64,000 nucleotides of DNA from Polyangia bacterium (lineage in GTDB: Bacteria > Myxococcota_A > Polyangia > Nannocystales > Nannocystaceae), in the NCBI GenBank assembly GCA_030429545.1, contig JAUIFF010000021.1, positions 1 to 64,000 of the forward strand, in the 5' to 3' direction. The notes beneath the pieces were generated by a model that worked only from the letters and a program-made list of their open reading frames with translations, was not told the origin of the DNA and made no database searches. Within the stretch, counting starts at the first letter, position 1, and each line of letters starts with the position of its first letter. A program made the translations under genes and the position numbers. Positions 25,980 to 35,495 of the stretch are shown piece after piece.

Positions 25980-27818
25980 TCAGTTTTTGGGGCCGAGCGA
26001 GTCGAGAAATTGCTGACCCCGCTCGCCAACATCCGCCGGATTAAAAATCGGCGGCGAGCAGGTTGTGTCGGTACACAAATACACCGCAGGCTTGCCACGG
26101 TCGGGATAGCGCTCCCCGGGCGGACTGATCGCAATCGAAGCCTGGGGTGCGTAGAGCGAGTTCGCAGCCCGATGGAGTTCGAGGGTCGTTGGATCGCTCA
26201 AGTCGCCGCTGACGGTAATGTCCACCGGGGTTGCCTCGAACACTTCGAGTGCCAGCAGGTATTCGCCAATGATCCGCCCGTAGCTCTTGATGTTCTTCGG
26301 CTGCGACACCGCGAGCAGAGCACGTTTGGCTGCTGCCTGATAGGGAAGGTCGGTATCTCGATGGTCGAGCAGGCGGTGAAGCTCCAACAAAAACCGCGCG
26401 GCGACGGCGTTTTCTCGCAGGGGTTTGCGGCGGTTGGCAAACACGCCCACCGCTTCAGGGTCGGCTGTTTGGGCGAAAAAACCACCGGCTTGTGGGTCTT
26501 GAAAATCGCGCAGCAACACGTCGGCGAGGGTGCGCGCCTGCTCGAGAAACTGACCCTCGCCGGTGACCTGGTACAGGGCGACAAGCGCCCGCCCCATGTT
26601 GGCCTGGTCGCGCAGGTACAGTGGTTGTGGTGGGCCACCTGCCTGATGGGTCAGGCCTCCTCCCGGGGTCGAATGCTCGTTGATGATTCGCTCCGTTGCC
26701 CGCCGTGCTGCCGCGCGGGCCGGGCCGTCGGGTTCGAGCGCGGCGAGCTGGCAAAGCGCGTGAATGAGGGCCCCGTTGATATCGGCATAAATCGCCGTGT
26801 CGATCCGTGGAATCCCGAGGGCACGCCGCTGCGCGTCGGACTTGGCATAGTACTCCGCACCGACGATCGACGAGTGGTCGGGGAGCCGCAGATCGGCATC
26901 CTGGCTGGTGTAAAATCCACCATTCGGATCTTGCAAGAACTCGAGGATGTAGTTCGCTTGGGCTTCGATACCGCGTTTGAACTCGGGGTCGCCGGTTGCC
27001 AAAAACGCCCCGACATAGCTCTCCAACGAGCCTGCTTGGTGCGCTCCGAGTTTTTCGTAGTGCGGCTTGGTCCACACATTGCCGACCGAGTATTGGTAGG
27101 TCCCGCCCCACACGGGGTCGAGCAACAGCATCTCGCGGCGCAGGCTCTCGACAGCTTTGTCGCGTGCGGCCGCGTCCCCCTGTAATGCGCCGCGCATCAG
27201 TGAGTACTCGATCGCCGGTGCGAGGGGGTACTTTTTGGGACCGCCCCAGCCATGTTGTTGGTCGTCGTAGTAGCGGTCGAGTTGTTTGCGCGCCCGCTCA
27301 TGGACCTGTGCGAGCGACTGGTCCGGCGGCGCTGCGGGTGGTGGCGCCCGACGTCCCGTGAGCTCGCCTTTTTGCTGGGCCTCGACCAATTCGCGCAGCA
27401 GTTTCAAAAACGACTCCGGCGACTGGTAGCCACGCAGCTCTAGGACGGGCTGGGCGTCGGAGGTCAGCACGGCAGTGGCCGGCCAACCCCAGTCGAGGTA
27501 GCGCTCGGCGAGGTCCGGGCGAGCATCGGAGTCGATCCGGATCGGCATGAAGTGCTTGGCGAGCAGGGCCGCGACCTCGGGATTGCCATAGGTTTTTTCG
27601 TCCATGACATGGCACCAGTGGCACCAGCTGGCGGCGACGTTGATCAGCAAAATTCGGCGCTCGCGTTTTGCCGTCTCAAAGGTTTGCTTTTCCCACGCCG
27701 ACCACCGGACTTTTTCGTGGGCCGGGGCGACCGTTTGGGTGTTGGCCTGGCCTGTACTACAGCCGGGGGCAATTACGCCAAGGGCACAAATCAGCAATGG
27801 GTAGAGCGCTCGCGTCAT
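25980..27818 (-). CDS. DUF255 / YyaL-like thioredoxin-fold lipoprotein
   Basis: 612 aa from ATG 27818. Signal peptide ends in APGC. NVAASWCHWCHVMDEKTY (about 66-83) is the CxxC thioredoxin motif of the DUF255/SSP411 family. The rest resembles an alpha/alpha barrel with repeated GG-W/Y-F motifs (NGGFYTSQDADL, AGGFFAQTAD). Family members are usually cytoplasmic and uncharacterised; this one carries a lipoprotein signal. Divergent from the histidine kinase. Confidence 0.85.
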   Translation of the reverse strand: MTRALYPLLICALGVIAPGCSTGQANTQTVAPAHEKVRWSAWEKQTFETAKRERRILLINVAASWCHWCHVMDEKTYGNPEVAALLAKHFMPIRIDSDARPDLAERYLDWGWPATAVLTSDAQPVLELRGYQSPESFLKLLRELVEAQQKGELTGRRAPPPAAPPDQSLAQVHERARKQLDRYYDDQQHGWGGPKKYPLAPAIEYSLMRGALQGDAAARDKAVESLRREMLLLDPVWGGTYQYSVGNVWTKPHYEKLGAHQAGSLESYVGAFLATGDPEFKRGIEAQANYILEFLQDPNGGFYTSQDADLRLPDHSSIVGAEYYAKSDAQRRALGIPRIDTAIYADINGALIHALCQLAALEPDGPARAAARRATERIINEHSTPGGGLTHQAGGPPQPLYLRDQANMGRALVALYQVTGEGQFLEQARTLADVLLRDFQDPQAGGFFAQTADPEAVGVFANRRKPLRENAVAARFLLELHRLLDHRDTDLPYQAAAKRALLAVSQPKNIKSYGRIIGEYLLALEVFEATPVDITVSGDLSDPTTLELHRAANSLYAPQASIAISPPGERYPDRGKPAVYLCTDTTCSPPIFNPADVGERGQQFLDSLGPKN

Positions 27819-28001
27819 GCTTAGGTGAGATCGGTACGCCACAATCGAGGTTACAGATCGGCTCGAAAATGGACCGCGCCTTCTTCGGTGTCCAAATGTG
27901 TGTTCTGGCCAACGCATGAAAAAGCCTGGGACTTACACCTGTTCCCGGATCACAGCGTTGGCCGGTTATTCTTGGCTCGGCAACCGAGGTTGCGGCAACC
28001 G

Positions 28002-29747
28002 ATGTCGGGTCATGCGGAATTTTTCGGGCTGTTTCACAGCTTACCTCGCGCGTTGTGTGAGGTCGTGGCAAGCGGCCAGTTTGGGGCTGCGAACCCGGCG
28101 TGGTCCAAGTGCTACGCCACGGGGCCACCGGTCGATCTCTCGCATGCGTACAACCTGGCACGTCAGTCCGGCGACGGTGGCCGCGTCAGCTTCGAGCGCA
28201 CAACCTGTGACGGTCGCCGGGTAAATGTCACCGCACATGTTTTTGCAGTCGCTGCAAGCGGGCAGGTGTTGGCGCTCGTCGAACATGAAAGCCCCATAGA
28301 GGACAGCAGCGATGGTGCTTCGATCCTCGATCACGTTGCAGATGCACCGATCACGTGTCTGTGGTTGGGTCCCGACGCTGAGGTCACACGCACACTCGGC
28401 CACGGCCTGTCACTGGCGGGGATCGACCTCGAGCTCGGCTCCGGCCTGCGCGGGCTAGGGGCCTGGGATCTCGACTTCGACGATTGGTGGCCCGAGGTGA
28501 TGTCGGGTGAGCCCTGTCAGCTCACGCTGACCTGCGGCGAAACCTGGTTTGATGTCTGGGTCGCGCCGCGGTCGAGGCAGGGCGCAATTATAGGTGCCTA
28601 TGCAATACTGTTTGACAGCAGTATTCACCACCTGGCTGGTCAGGCGATGCAGGCGACCGAGGAGCTGCTGCGTGGGGTGCTCACGAGTATGCCGTTGGTG
28701 TTGGTGGCGATCAATCAACAGCGACGAGTCTTGCTACTCGAGGGCGCCCAGGCCCGGGCCTACGGCTTGGCACCTGGCGAGGGGGTCGGTCAGCTGAGCG
28801 GCGAGGTATTTGCAGATACACCAAAAGTGATCGAAAGCCTCGACCAAGCGCTTGCCGGCACCGCCAACAATTTGATCGCCGAGGTCGGAACGCAGTTTTT
28901 CAAGATCTGGAGTGCACCATTTTACGACGACGCCGGGGAGAAGAGCGGGGCGATTGCCGTGGCCGCGGACATCACCGCGAGGATGCACAACGAAAAGATG
29001 CTGTTGCAACAAGGTGATCAACTGCGGGTCGCCCGCGACCAGGCGCTCGCGGCCAGTCGGGCCAAAACCGAGTTTTTGGCGGTGATGAGCCACGAGCTGC
29101 GCACGCCACTGAATGCGATTATCGGCTACTCGGAGATGTTGTTTGACGAGGCCGAAGGTGAGGTGCGGGCCGACCTGTCGCGGGTGTTGTCAGCTGCCCA
29201 TCACCTGTTGACGCTCATCAGCGATGTGCTTGAGCTCTCGCGGATCGAGGCCGGGCGCAGTCGGGTCGAACGTCGGCGGTTTTCGCTTGCCCATGTTGTC
29301 GAACGCTCTGTTGCACATGCAAAACAACGAAACCCCGACAGCAAGGTGGACATCATGCATCCCCCGCTCGAGGGCCTAGGTGAGATGGTCAGCGACCGGA
29401 GCAAGGTTGGGCAGATCCTCGACAACTTACTTGATAATGCACTTAAGTTCACACCAGTTGGCGAGGTCCGGTTGGAAATTGATACCCTGGTCGAGGACGT
29501 GCGCCAGGTTGTCTTGACCGTGACTGACACCGGCATTGGCATGGACGAGGATACGCTGGCTCAGCTGTTTACGGCATTTTACCAGGCGGACTCGTCGACC
29601 ACCCGGCGCTACGGCGGGACTGGCATGGGGCTGACAATCACCGAACGGTTTTGTCGACTGCTCGGGGGCAAAATCGAAGTCTCCAGTAGCATCGGGGACG
29701 GTTCGAGTTTTCGTGTGGTCTTGCCGCGGGAGCTTGCGGTTGGCTAG
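28002..29747 (+). CDS. PAS-domain sensor histidine kinase
   Basis: 581 aa from ATG 28002; the frame stays open upstream to 27825 but without a clear ribosome site. Two PAS-like segments (about 1-110 and 225-330, the second ending AIAVAADITARM). The dimerisation helix has MSHELRTPLNAIIGYSEML with the phospho-His. HATPase boxes follow: N-box QILDNLLDNALKF, G1 DTGIGMD and G2 GGTGMGLTI. No transmembrane helix, so a cytoplasmic sensor. No response regulator gene is adjacent. Confidence 0.92.
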   Translation: MSGHAEFFGLFHSLPRALCEVVASGQFGAANPAWSKCYATGPPVDLSHAYNLARQSGDGGRVSFERTTCDGRRVNVTAHVFAVAASGQVLALVEHESPIEDSSDGASILDHVADAPITCLWLGPDAEVTRTLGHGLSLAGIDLELGSGLRGLGAWDLDFDDWWPEVMSGEPCQLTLTCGETWFDVWVAPRSRQGAIIGAYAILFDSSIHHLAGQAMQATEELLRGVLTSMPLVLVAINQQRRVLLLEGAQARAYGLAPGEGVGQLSGEVFADTPKVIESLDQALAGTANNLIAEVGTQFFKIWSAPFYDDAGEKSGAIAVAADITARMHNEKMLLQQGDQLRVARDQALAASRAKTEFLAVMSHELRTPLNAIIGYSEMLFDEAEGEVRADLSRVLSAAHHLLTLISDVLELSRIEAGRSRVERRRFSLAHVVERSVAHAKQRNPDSKVDIMHPPLEGLGEMVSDRSKVGQILDNLLDNALKFTPVGEVRLEIDTLVEDVRQVVLTVTDTGIGMDEDTLAQLFTAFYQADSSTTRRYGGTGMGLTITERFCRLLGGKIEVSSSIGDGSSFRVVLPRELAVG

Positions 29748-29954
29748 CAGACTCGGGCGTAGTTTTCGATGAGTCTTTTAGGTCAGGTCATTGGCCGTCG
29801 ATGTCGACACCCCACTAGCCCGGACTTCTCACCGACGCGCGCGCAAGTGACCGAGGAAGGCGCACTGGAGGTGCGTCGACGAGTGAACGCGGAGCACGTT
29901 CAATGGTTGCGTGCATTTGCAAGCCGCAGCCGGACTCTTGGTGAGAAGTTCGGG

Positions 29955-30404
29955 CTAGTACGGCGAATCGCCGTCGCGCTCGTCGCGGCGCCCCTGTTCG
30001 GCCTCGTAGAGTTCCTGGGCCTCGACGGTGCGGCGAGCGGTCGGCACCTGCCACAGTCGAGCAAACGGAATCTCATCGCCGGAGTCTTCGCAGATGCCGT
30101 AATCCCCGGTCTCGAGGCGCTCGAGGGCGGCCTCGATGTCCGCGAGTTTTTGGCGTTCGTGACCGGCGAGCTGTGCCTCGGTAATGCGCAGGGCTTCGTC
30201 GGCGGCAGCGTCTTGCCGATCTCCGGTATCGCGACCGACACCATCGCGGCCAGGCCCCTGCACATCACCGAGCCGTTTGGCGGCGCCGTCGAGCAGCGAC
30301 TTTTTGGCGGCGTACAGAGCTTGGCGAAGACGTTCGACTTGGTCGGCGCGTAGGTGGTCCACGGGTCGGGAAGTGTACGGGCCGGCAACCGCCGCGACAA
30401 GCAT
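29955..30404 (-). CDS. DksA/TraR-like protein lacking the zinc finger
   Basis: 149 aa from ATG 30404; a GTG start at 30362 would give 135 aa. Coiled-coil helices (about 20-95) are followed by LETGDYGICEDSGDEI. At the four zinc-cysteine positions of DksA this protein has Cys105, Ser108, Thr126 and Ala129, so it cannot hold zinc in the usual way. Such zinc-independent DksA paralogs bind the RNA polymerase secondary channel. Monocistronic, divergent from the GMC oxidoreductase. Confidence 0.82.
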   Translation of the reverse strand: MLVAAVAGPYTSRPVDHLRADQVERLRQALYAAKKSLLDGAAKRLGDVQGPGRDGVGRDTGDRQDAAADEALRITEAQLAGHERQKLADIEAALERLETGDYGICEDSGDEIPFARLWQVPTARRTVEAQELYEAEQGRRDERDGDSPY

Positions 30405-30514
30405 GTAGGCACATACGTGTTGACCGTGGCGAATACGCCGCAGGGGTGGCGTACGTGTTCCAGCGAGCAACGTGGGCGGGGGCCGAGCGCCGTAAGTCGT
30501 GGTAGATCGAAGGG

Positions 30515-32149
30515 GTGGCGAATTCGCAGGACAACTTTGACTACGACTACATCGTGATCGGTTCGGGTTTTGGCGGCAGTGTGAGCGGGCTGCGACTGAC
30601 CGAAAAAGGTTACCGCGTGCTGATGCTGGAGAAGGGTCGAGAGCTGACACCGAGCGACTTCCCGCGCACCAACTGGAACCTCAAGCGCTGGTTGTGGATG
30701 CCGTGGCTCGGGTTTCGCGGCCTGTTTCAAATGAAATTTTTCCGCCACGTCACGGTGCTGTCGGGTGTCGGAGTTGGCGGGGGATCGCTTGTGTATGCAA
30801 ATACATTGCCGATTCCCAAGGACGGATTTTACAAGTCGCCGGCGTGGAGCCACCTCGCCGATTGGAAACAGGAACTCAAACCGTTTTACACAATTGCCCG
30901 GGGAATGCTCGGTGCGGTTGCAAACCCCACGTTCACCCCGGCTGACCGGGTCATTCGCGACGTCGCCCGTGAGATTGACAAGCCGTTTGAGCGCACCCAT
31001 GTCTCGGTGTATTTCGGCCAGCCCGATGTCACCGTCAAGGATCCCTACTTCGGGGGGCAGGGGCCCGACCGCACCGGCTGCAACATGTGTGGAGGGTGCA
31101 TGCTGGGTTGCCGGTTTGGCGCCAAAAATACCCTCGACAAAAACTATCTATACTTCGCGCGCAAACTCGGCATGCAACTGCAAGCCGACACCGAAGTCAC
31201 GGCTGTGCGGCCGCTGCCCGGTGGTGGCTATCGGGTCGAGACCAAGGTCGGAGCCTCGCTACTGTTTCGCCGCCGCAGGGTGTTTACCGCCCGCAACGTC
31301 GTGTTTTCAGCGGGGGTTATGGGCTCGGTCGAGTTGCTTCTCAAACTCAAACAAGATCCGAAGGGTCTCCCGAACCTGTCTGAACAGCTAGGTCGAAGGG
31401 TACGCACCAACTCCGAGTCGTTGATTGGCGTAATCGGCAACCAGCGCAAACACGACCTGTCCCGCGGGATCGCGATTGGCTCGATCATTCAGACCGACGA
31501 GCACTCCCACCTCGAACCCGTGCGCTACCCGGCGGGTTCGGGATTTTTTAGAACGCTCATGGCACCACACGTCTCGGGCCAAAGCGGCCCGGTGAGGTTG
31601 CTGCGGATGCTCGGCGCCATCGTCCGCGAGCCACTCCGCTTTTTAAAGGCCATGGCCGTGCCCGACATGTCGAAGTACAGCATGATTTTGTTGTATATGC
31701 GAAGTACCGAGGGAACCCTGCGGTTTCGCCTAGGCAAGGTCCGCCAGGCCCTCGCCACCGGGCTGGAGTCGGGCGAATCGCCGACGGCTTCGATTCCCGA
31801 GGCGACAGACCTGGCCGAGCGCGTGGCCGACAAGATCGATGGCATGCCATTTTCGCTGGCGACCGAGACCCTGTTCAACATTCCGACCACAGCCCATATC
31901 CTCGGCGGTTGTTGTATGGGCAAAGATGCCGATGAAGGGGTGATCGACCATCGCCACCGCGTGTTTGGGTATGAGGGGCTTTACGTCATCGACGGCTCGA
32001 CGATTTCGGCAAATCCGGGGGTCAATCCGTCACTCACAATCACCGCACTGGCGGAGCGAGCCATGTCGATGATTCCGGCCGTGGACGACTTGCCGCGAGC
32101 CATGATTCAAGGAAAAACAGCTGGGGGAGCGCTTCCTACCCGGCTTTAG
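30515..32149 (+). CDS. GMC-family (cholesterol oxidase-like) FAD oxidoreductase
   Basis: 544 aa, GTG start. The FAD Rossmann motif is YIVIGSGFGGSVSGLRL at 12-28. SGVGVGGGSLVYANTLP is the second GMC block, and the C-terminal GCCMGKDADEGVIDHRH and DGSTISANPGVNPSLTIT complete the family. A Cys cluster at 189, 192, 195 and 199 (CNMCGGCMLGC) has ferredoxin-like spacing, as in several bacterial cholesterol oxidase-like proteins. Likely oxidises a sterol or other alcohol. Confidence 0.9.
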   Translation: MANSQDNFDYDYIVIGSGFGGSVSGLRLTEKGYRVLMLEKGRELTPSDFPRTNWNLKRWLWMPWLGFRGLFQMKFFRHVTVLSGVGVGGGSLVYANTLPIPKDGFYKSPAWSHLADWKQELKPFYTIARGMLGAVANPTFTPADRVIRDVAREIDKPFERTHVSVYFGQPDVTVKDPYFGGQGPDRTGCNMCGGCMLGCRFGAKNTLDKNYLYFARKLGMQLQADTEVTAVRPLPGGGYRVETKVGASLLFRRRRVFTARNVVFSAGVMGSVELLLKLKQDPKGLPNLSEQLGRRVRTNSESLIGVIGNQRKHDLSRGIAIGSIIQTDEHSHLEPVRYPAGSGFFRTLMAPHVSGQSGPVRLLRMLGAIVREPLRFLKAMAVPDMSKYSMILLYMRSTEGTLRFRLGKVRQALATGLESGESPTASIPEATDLAERVADKIDGMPFSLATETLFNIPTTAHILGGCCMGKDADEGVIDHRHRVFGYEGLYVIDGSTISANPGVNPSLTITALAERAMSMIPAVDDLPRAMIQGKTAGGALPTRL

Positions 32150-32210
32150 GGGCAGCCTCGCTGTCGCCAGGCCGAGGTCGGTTGGCGCCGTGTAAATCGA
32201 TTGTGTATAC

Positions 32211-32250
32211 AAAAAGCCCCGGTGGTCAGGCATCCACCGGGGCGGTTTTT
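32211..32250. terminator. Bidirectional Rho-independent terminator
   Basis: GCCCCGGTGG/CCACCGGGGC stem flanked by an A run on the left and a T run on the right. It serves the converging GMC oxidoreductase (plus) and EF-Tu (minus) genes. Confidence 0.9.
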
Positions 32251-32252
32251 GG

Positions 32253-33404
32253 TTAATCGACTTCCAACACGACTCCTGCGCCGACGGTCTTACCACCCTC
32301 ACGGATGGCAAACCGCATACCCGGCTCACAGGCGACCGGCGAGTTGAGTGTAAATGCAACTTCTGCCCGGTCGCCGGGTTGGACAGTTCCGACCTCACCG
32401 ACGTTGACGGTGGCGGTGACATCGGAGGCACCAAAGAAGAACTGCGGGCGGTAACCGGTGCCGAAGCCCGTGTGACGGCCCCCCTCCTTGGCGGTTAGGG
32501 TGAAGATCTCGGCCCGGCCGCGTTGATGCGACTGGATCGAGTTAGGAGCGATGGCGACCTGGCCACGGACGACCTCGTCGCGGTCGACCCCGCGGAGCAA
32601 AATCCCGACGTTGAGACCGGCCTTGGCCGCCGGGATGTCGCGGTGAAACGCCTGGATGCCGGTGGCGACCACCTGCATGGGCTTGCCGCTGTTGCGACCG
32701 ACAATTTGGACCTCGTCGCCACGGGAGAGCGTTCCCCGCTCGACCCGCCCGGTGATCACAGTTCCCCGACCCGGAATTGTATGTACACCCTCAATCGGCA
32801 TCATAAACGGTGCCGCCTCATCGCGCTTCGGCACGGTGAAGTGGGTGTCCATCGCAGTCAGCAGCTCCTCGATGCAGGTAGTCTCACCTGCCTCAAGGGC
32901 CTGCAAAGCCGAACCCATGATAAACGGGCAGCCCTCAAAGCCCTGGGCCTCGAGCATTTCGCTGACCTCCATCTCGATGAGCTCGATCATCTCCGGATCG
33001 GCGATGTCGCACTTGTTGACGAACACGACCATCTGCCCGACGTTGACCTGCCGCGCGAGCAGGATGTGCTCGACGGTTTGCTTCTCCGGGCCCTGGCTGG
33101 CGTCGACCAGCAAGATCGCGCCGTCCATTTGCGACGCGCCAGTGATCATGTTCTTGATGTAGTCGGCATGGCCGGGGCAGTCGATATGGGCGTAGTGCCG
33201 CGTGTTCGACTCGTACTCGACGTGGCTCGCCGAGATTGTAATCCCCCGCTCCTTCTCCTCCTTGGCGTTGTCGATTTCGTCAAACGCCTTGACCTTGCCA
33301 CCGTGCATAGCAGCCGCGACCTTGGTGATCGCCGCGGTCAGGGTGGTTTTGCCATGGTCGACGTGACCGATGGTACCGACATTGAGGTGCTCTTTGATAT
33401 ACAT
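32253..33404 (-). CDS. tuf: Divergent elongation factor Tu
   Basis: 383 aa from ATG 33404, with AAGGAG about 10 nt upstream. GTPase motifs GHVDHGKT (13-20), DCPGHADY (75-82), NKCD (130-133) and GSAL, then EF-Tu domains 2 and 3 with RFAIREGGKTVGAGVV at the end. It starts right at HLNVGTIG, lacking the usual KFERTKPH-type N-terminus. It departs from typical EF-Tu at many sites in domains 2-3. Stands alone, not in a str or rpl operon. Delivers aminoacyl-tRNA to the ribosome if functional. Confidence 0.9.
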   Translation of the reverse strand: MYIKEHLNVGTIGHVDHGKTTLTAAITKVAAAMHGGKVKAFDEIDNAKEEKERGITISASHVEYESNTRHYAHIDCPGHADYIKNMITGASQMDGAILLVDASQGPEKQTVEHILLARQVNVGQMVVFVNKCDIADPEMIELIEMEVSEMLEAQGFEGCPFIMGSALQALEAGETTCIEELLTAMDTHFTVPKRDEAAPFMMPIEGVHTIPGRGTVITGRVERGTLSRGDEVQIVGRNSGKPMQVVATGIQAFHRDIPAAKAGLNVGILLRGVDRDEVVRGQVAIAPNSIQSHQRGRAEIFTLTAKEGGRHTGFGTGYRPQFFFGASDVTATVNVGEVGTVQPGDRAEVAFTLNSPVACEPGMRFAIREGGKTVGAGVVLEVD

Positions 33405-33533
33405 TGGATTGTTGCATCTCCTTGTTCGTCTTTCCGAACTGTCAGCCTGAAAAGTTAATCTGATCCCGAACGCGCGGGCTATTTTAGCTGAGGATGCGAC
33501 CTGAGACGCTTGCAGTAGGCATACTACAGCGGC

Positions 33534-33731
33534 GCGGCTCAGAGCCGCATCCTCAGCCAAACTATCACCGCGAACCGACGTGCGGAATTTGGTCGCGTTG
33601 GCGAACGACAGCGGCTCAGAGCCGCATCCTCAGCCAAACTATCACCGCGAATCGATGTGCGGAATTTGGTCGCGTTAGCGAACGACAGCGGCTCAGAGCC
33701 GCATCCTCAGTCAAACTATCACCGCGAATCG
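33534..33731. repeat. 77-bp tandem repeat, 2.6 copies
   Basis: Copies start at 33534, 33611 and 33688 (77-bp period), the last partial. Each begins with the hairpin GCGGCTC-A-GAGCCGC and continues through CCTCAGCCAAACTATC to GTGCGGAATTTGGTCGCG. Only a few substitutions separate copies. Confidence 0.9.
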
Positions 33732-34095
33732 TCTACAGGATTGGTTGATTTTGATTGTGTGTACATAATGTTTCGAAGTCGACGATATCGCAAATGTACT
33801 GCGGGATTGGTTGTGTGCGCCGTGAATCGAAGTGCAGTTTTCGATCACCTGAATCGTAGGCCGGAGCTTCGCTGTTCACCGCGGTTGTGGTGGTTCATTT
33901 AGGTGTCCGATTGTACTTGTTGCGATAATTATCAACTTGAAAAGTCGAAGTGTTCTTGCCTTGAGAGACAGGTCGTGGAGTTTGCCAGCGTATCGGTTGC
34001 GAGGCGCCAAGGAATCACCTGTGCGGTATTGCTGACCCGATCAAGCGTCGCACAAGATTGGCGGAGAGAATTTCGTTCTCGATCGAGATCGTCGG

Positions 34096-34490
34096 CGATT
34101 AGACATCACGACCAAGCGGCGCCCGCGATTAGACATCGCCACCACGACCAAGCCCCGCGCAACGATTCGCGGAGATAGTTTGGCTGAGCTGACATTAGTC
34201 CGCGATTAGACATCGCCAACACGACCAAGCGGCGCCCAACGATTCGCAGACAGCCGTCCCAGTGGGTATTGTCCGCGATTAGATTCCGCCAACACGACCA
34301 AGCGCCGCACTACGATTCGCGGAGATAGTTTGACTGAGCTGACATTAGTCCGCGATTAGACATCGCCAACACGACCAAGCGGCGCGCAACGACTCGCAGA
34401 CAGCCTTCCTAGTGGGCATAGTCCGCGATTAGACATCGCCAACACAACCAAGCCCCGCCCAACGATTCGCGGAGATAGTTTGGTTGAGGT
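34096..34490. repeat. 73/77-bp alternating tandem repeat, inverted relative to the first array
   Basis: The core CGCGATTAGACATCGCC recurs at 34124, 34201, 34274 (variant), 34351 and 34424, with a truncated copy at about 34095. Intervals alternate 77, 73, 77, 73 bp, so the true unit is about 150 bp. The 77-bp versions contain GATTCGCGGAGATAGTTTGG, which is the reverse complement of the corresponding part of the 33534-33731 unit. Confidence 0.88.
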
Positions 34491-34899
34491 CCGAGCTTTG
34501 AGGCGCGCCAGCTGTAGTTAACCTACAGCCAGCGTCTCAGAGCCGGAGCTCACGCCAAACTAGCCCGCGCGTACGAACCACTCGTACCTCAGTAACTTCG
34601 GCTCCGCGTGTTGTTGGTTACTGGCTACAGCGTCCAAAAAACCCACGGAGCAACACGTCAGCGCGATACGTCACAGTATACATCTGCTTGGCTCCTTCCA
34701 CGGGTCGAGGGTTCTACTAGCTGCCGCACCAATGCGACGCCATGGGTGTAGGGGACTCAAAATCCGATGTCAAGCGGGAGGTACAAAAAACTTTCTGGCC
34801 GCTTTTGCGCTCGTACACTTGGTTTTGAGCTACCTGAAGGTTTGGTTCACCGAGGTAATCAAGTTGTATATACTATGGAATGAGAAAGGTGTACCTACC

Positions 34900-35307
34900 A
34901 TGACTACTGTGTTTGCCATTGGCGCCGCAACTCTTGCCTGGTTTGTGACCGCTGCGATCCTGTTTTTTAATCCGGTTGTCGACCGGCTGTACCGGGCCCA
35001 GGAGTCTGACTCGGCGGCGCGCAAGCTTCCGCAGCAGCCGTCGACGATTGCCAAGATTTTGGTGGCGGTGCTTGTCCAGTGTGTGCTGTGGGCATTTGTC
35101 TACCTCGGGATTGCGGATGCGTTGTCCGACGATGCTTTGTGTCGCGGGCTGCAGTTTGCCGGGGTCATTACGGTGGTCAAACTCGTGCCCCGGGATATCG
35201 ACCGGCTGTTGCTCACCACCTACCCGTCGCTGCGCATGGGCATTGAGTTTGTCATTGGCATCCCCTGTGCTGTGGTCGTTGGTCTCGTATTCGCGTACAT
35301 GCTGTAG
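34900..35307 (+). CDS. Small integral membrane protein, family unknown
   Basis: 135 aa from ATG 34900. Four hydrophobic helices: TTVFAIGAATLAWFVTAAIL, a middle pair around AKILVAVLVQCVLWAFVYLG and FAGVITVVKLV, and a C-terminal one ending in VVVGLVFAYML. Precedes the ABC transporter operon by 188 nt. Not recognised. Confidence 0.7.
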   Translation: MTTVFAIGAATLAWFVTAAILFFNPVVDRLYRAQESDSAARKLPQQPSTIAKILVAVLVQCVLWAFVYLGIADALSDDALCRGLQFAGVITVVKLVPRDIDRLLLTTYPSLRMGIEFVIGIPCAVVVGLVFAYML

Positions 35308-35495
35308 CTGGGCGCGAGCGCGCGATGGCTGCAAGCCCTGCGACAATTCGTTTCAGGGTTGTCGCTTGTACAACCGGGCACGGCGGGGCACCATGGGGGC
35401 GACGATGAGTTTGCAGCTACAAACGCTTCGGCGTGTTCGGACGGGCGGTTGGCAACATCCGCTGGCTCGACCATTGCTTTAAATGTAGGTACATC

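Larger units (their letters stand above)
33405..34899. other. 1.5-kb gene-free region with repeat arrays
   Basis: No open frame here has recognisable protein features. It holds the EF-Tu upstream region, two repeat arrays (33534-33731 and 34096-34490) and a strong inverted repeat GCTGTAG-TTAAC-CTACAGC at about 34510-34529. AT content rises toward the arrays. Confidence 0.6.

Noticed and set aside
25734..27185. 483-aa plus-strand frame
   Set aside because: Antisense to the DUF255 gene; no motif of its own.
33494..34178. Three small plus-strand frames between EF-Tu and the membrane protein
   Set aside because: They are translations of the tandem repeats (RILSQTITANR-like) and lack ribosome sites.
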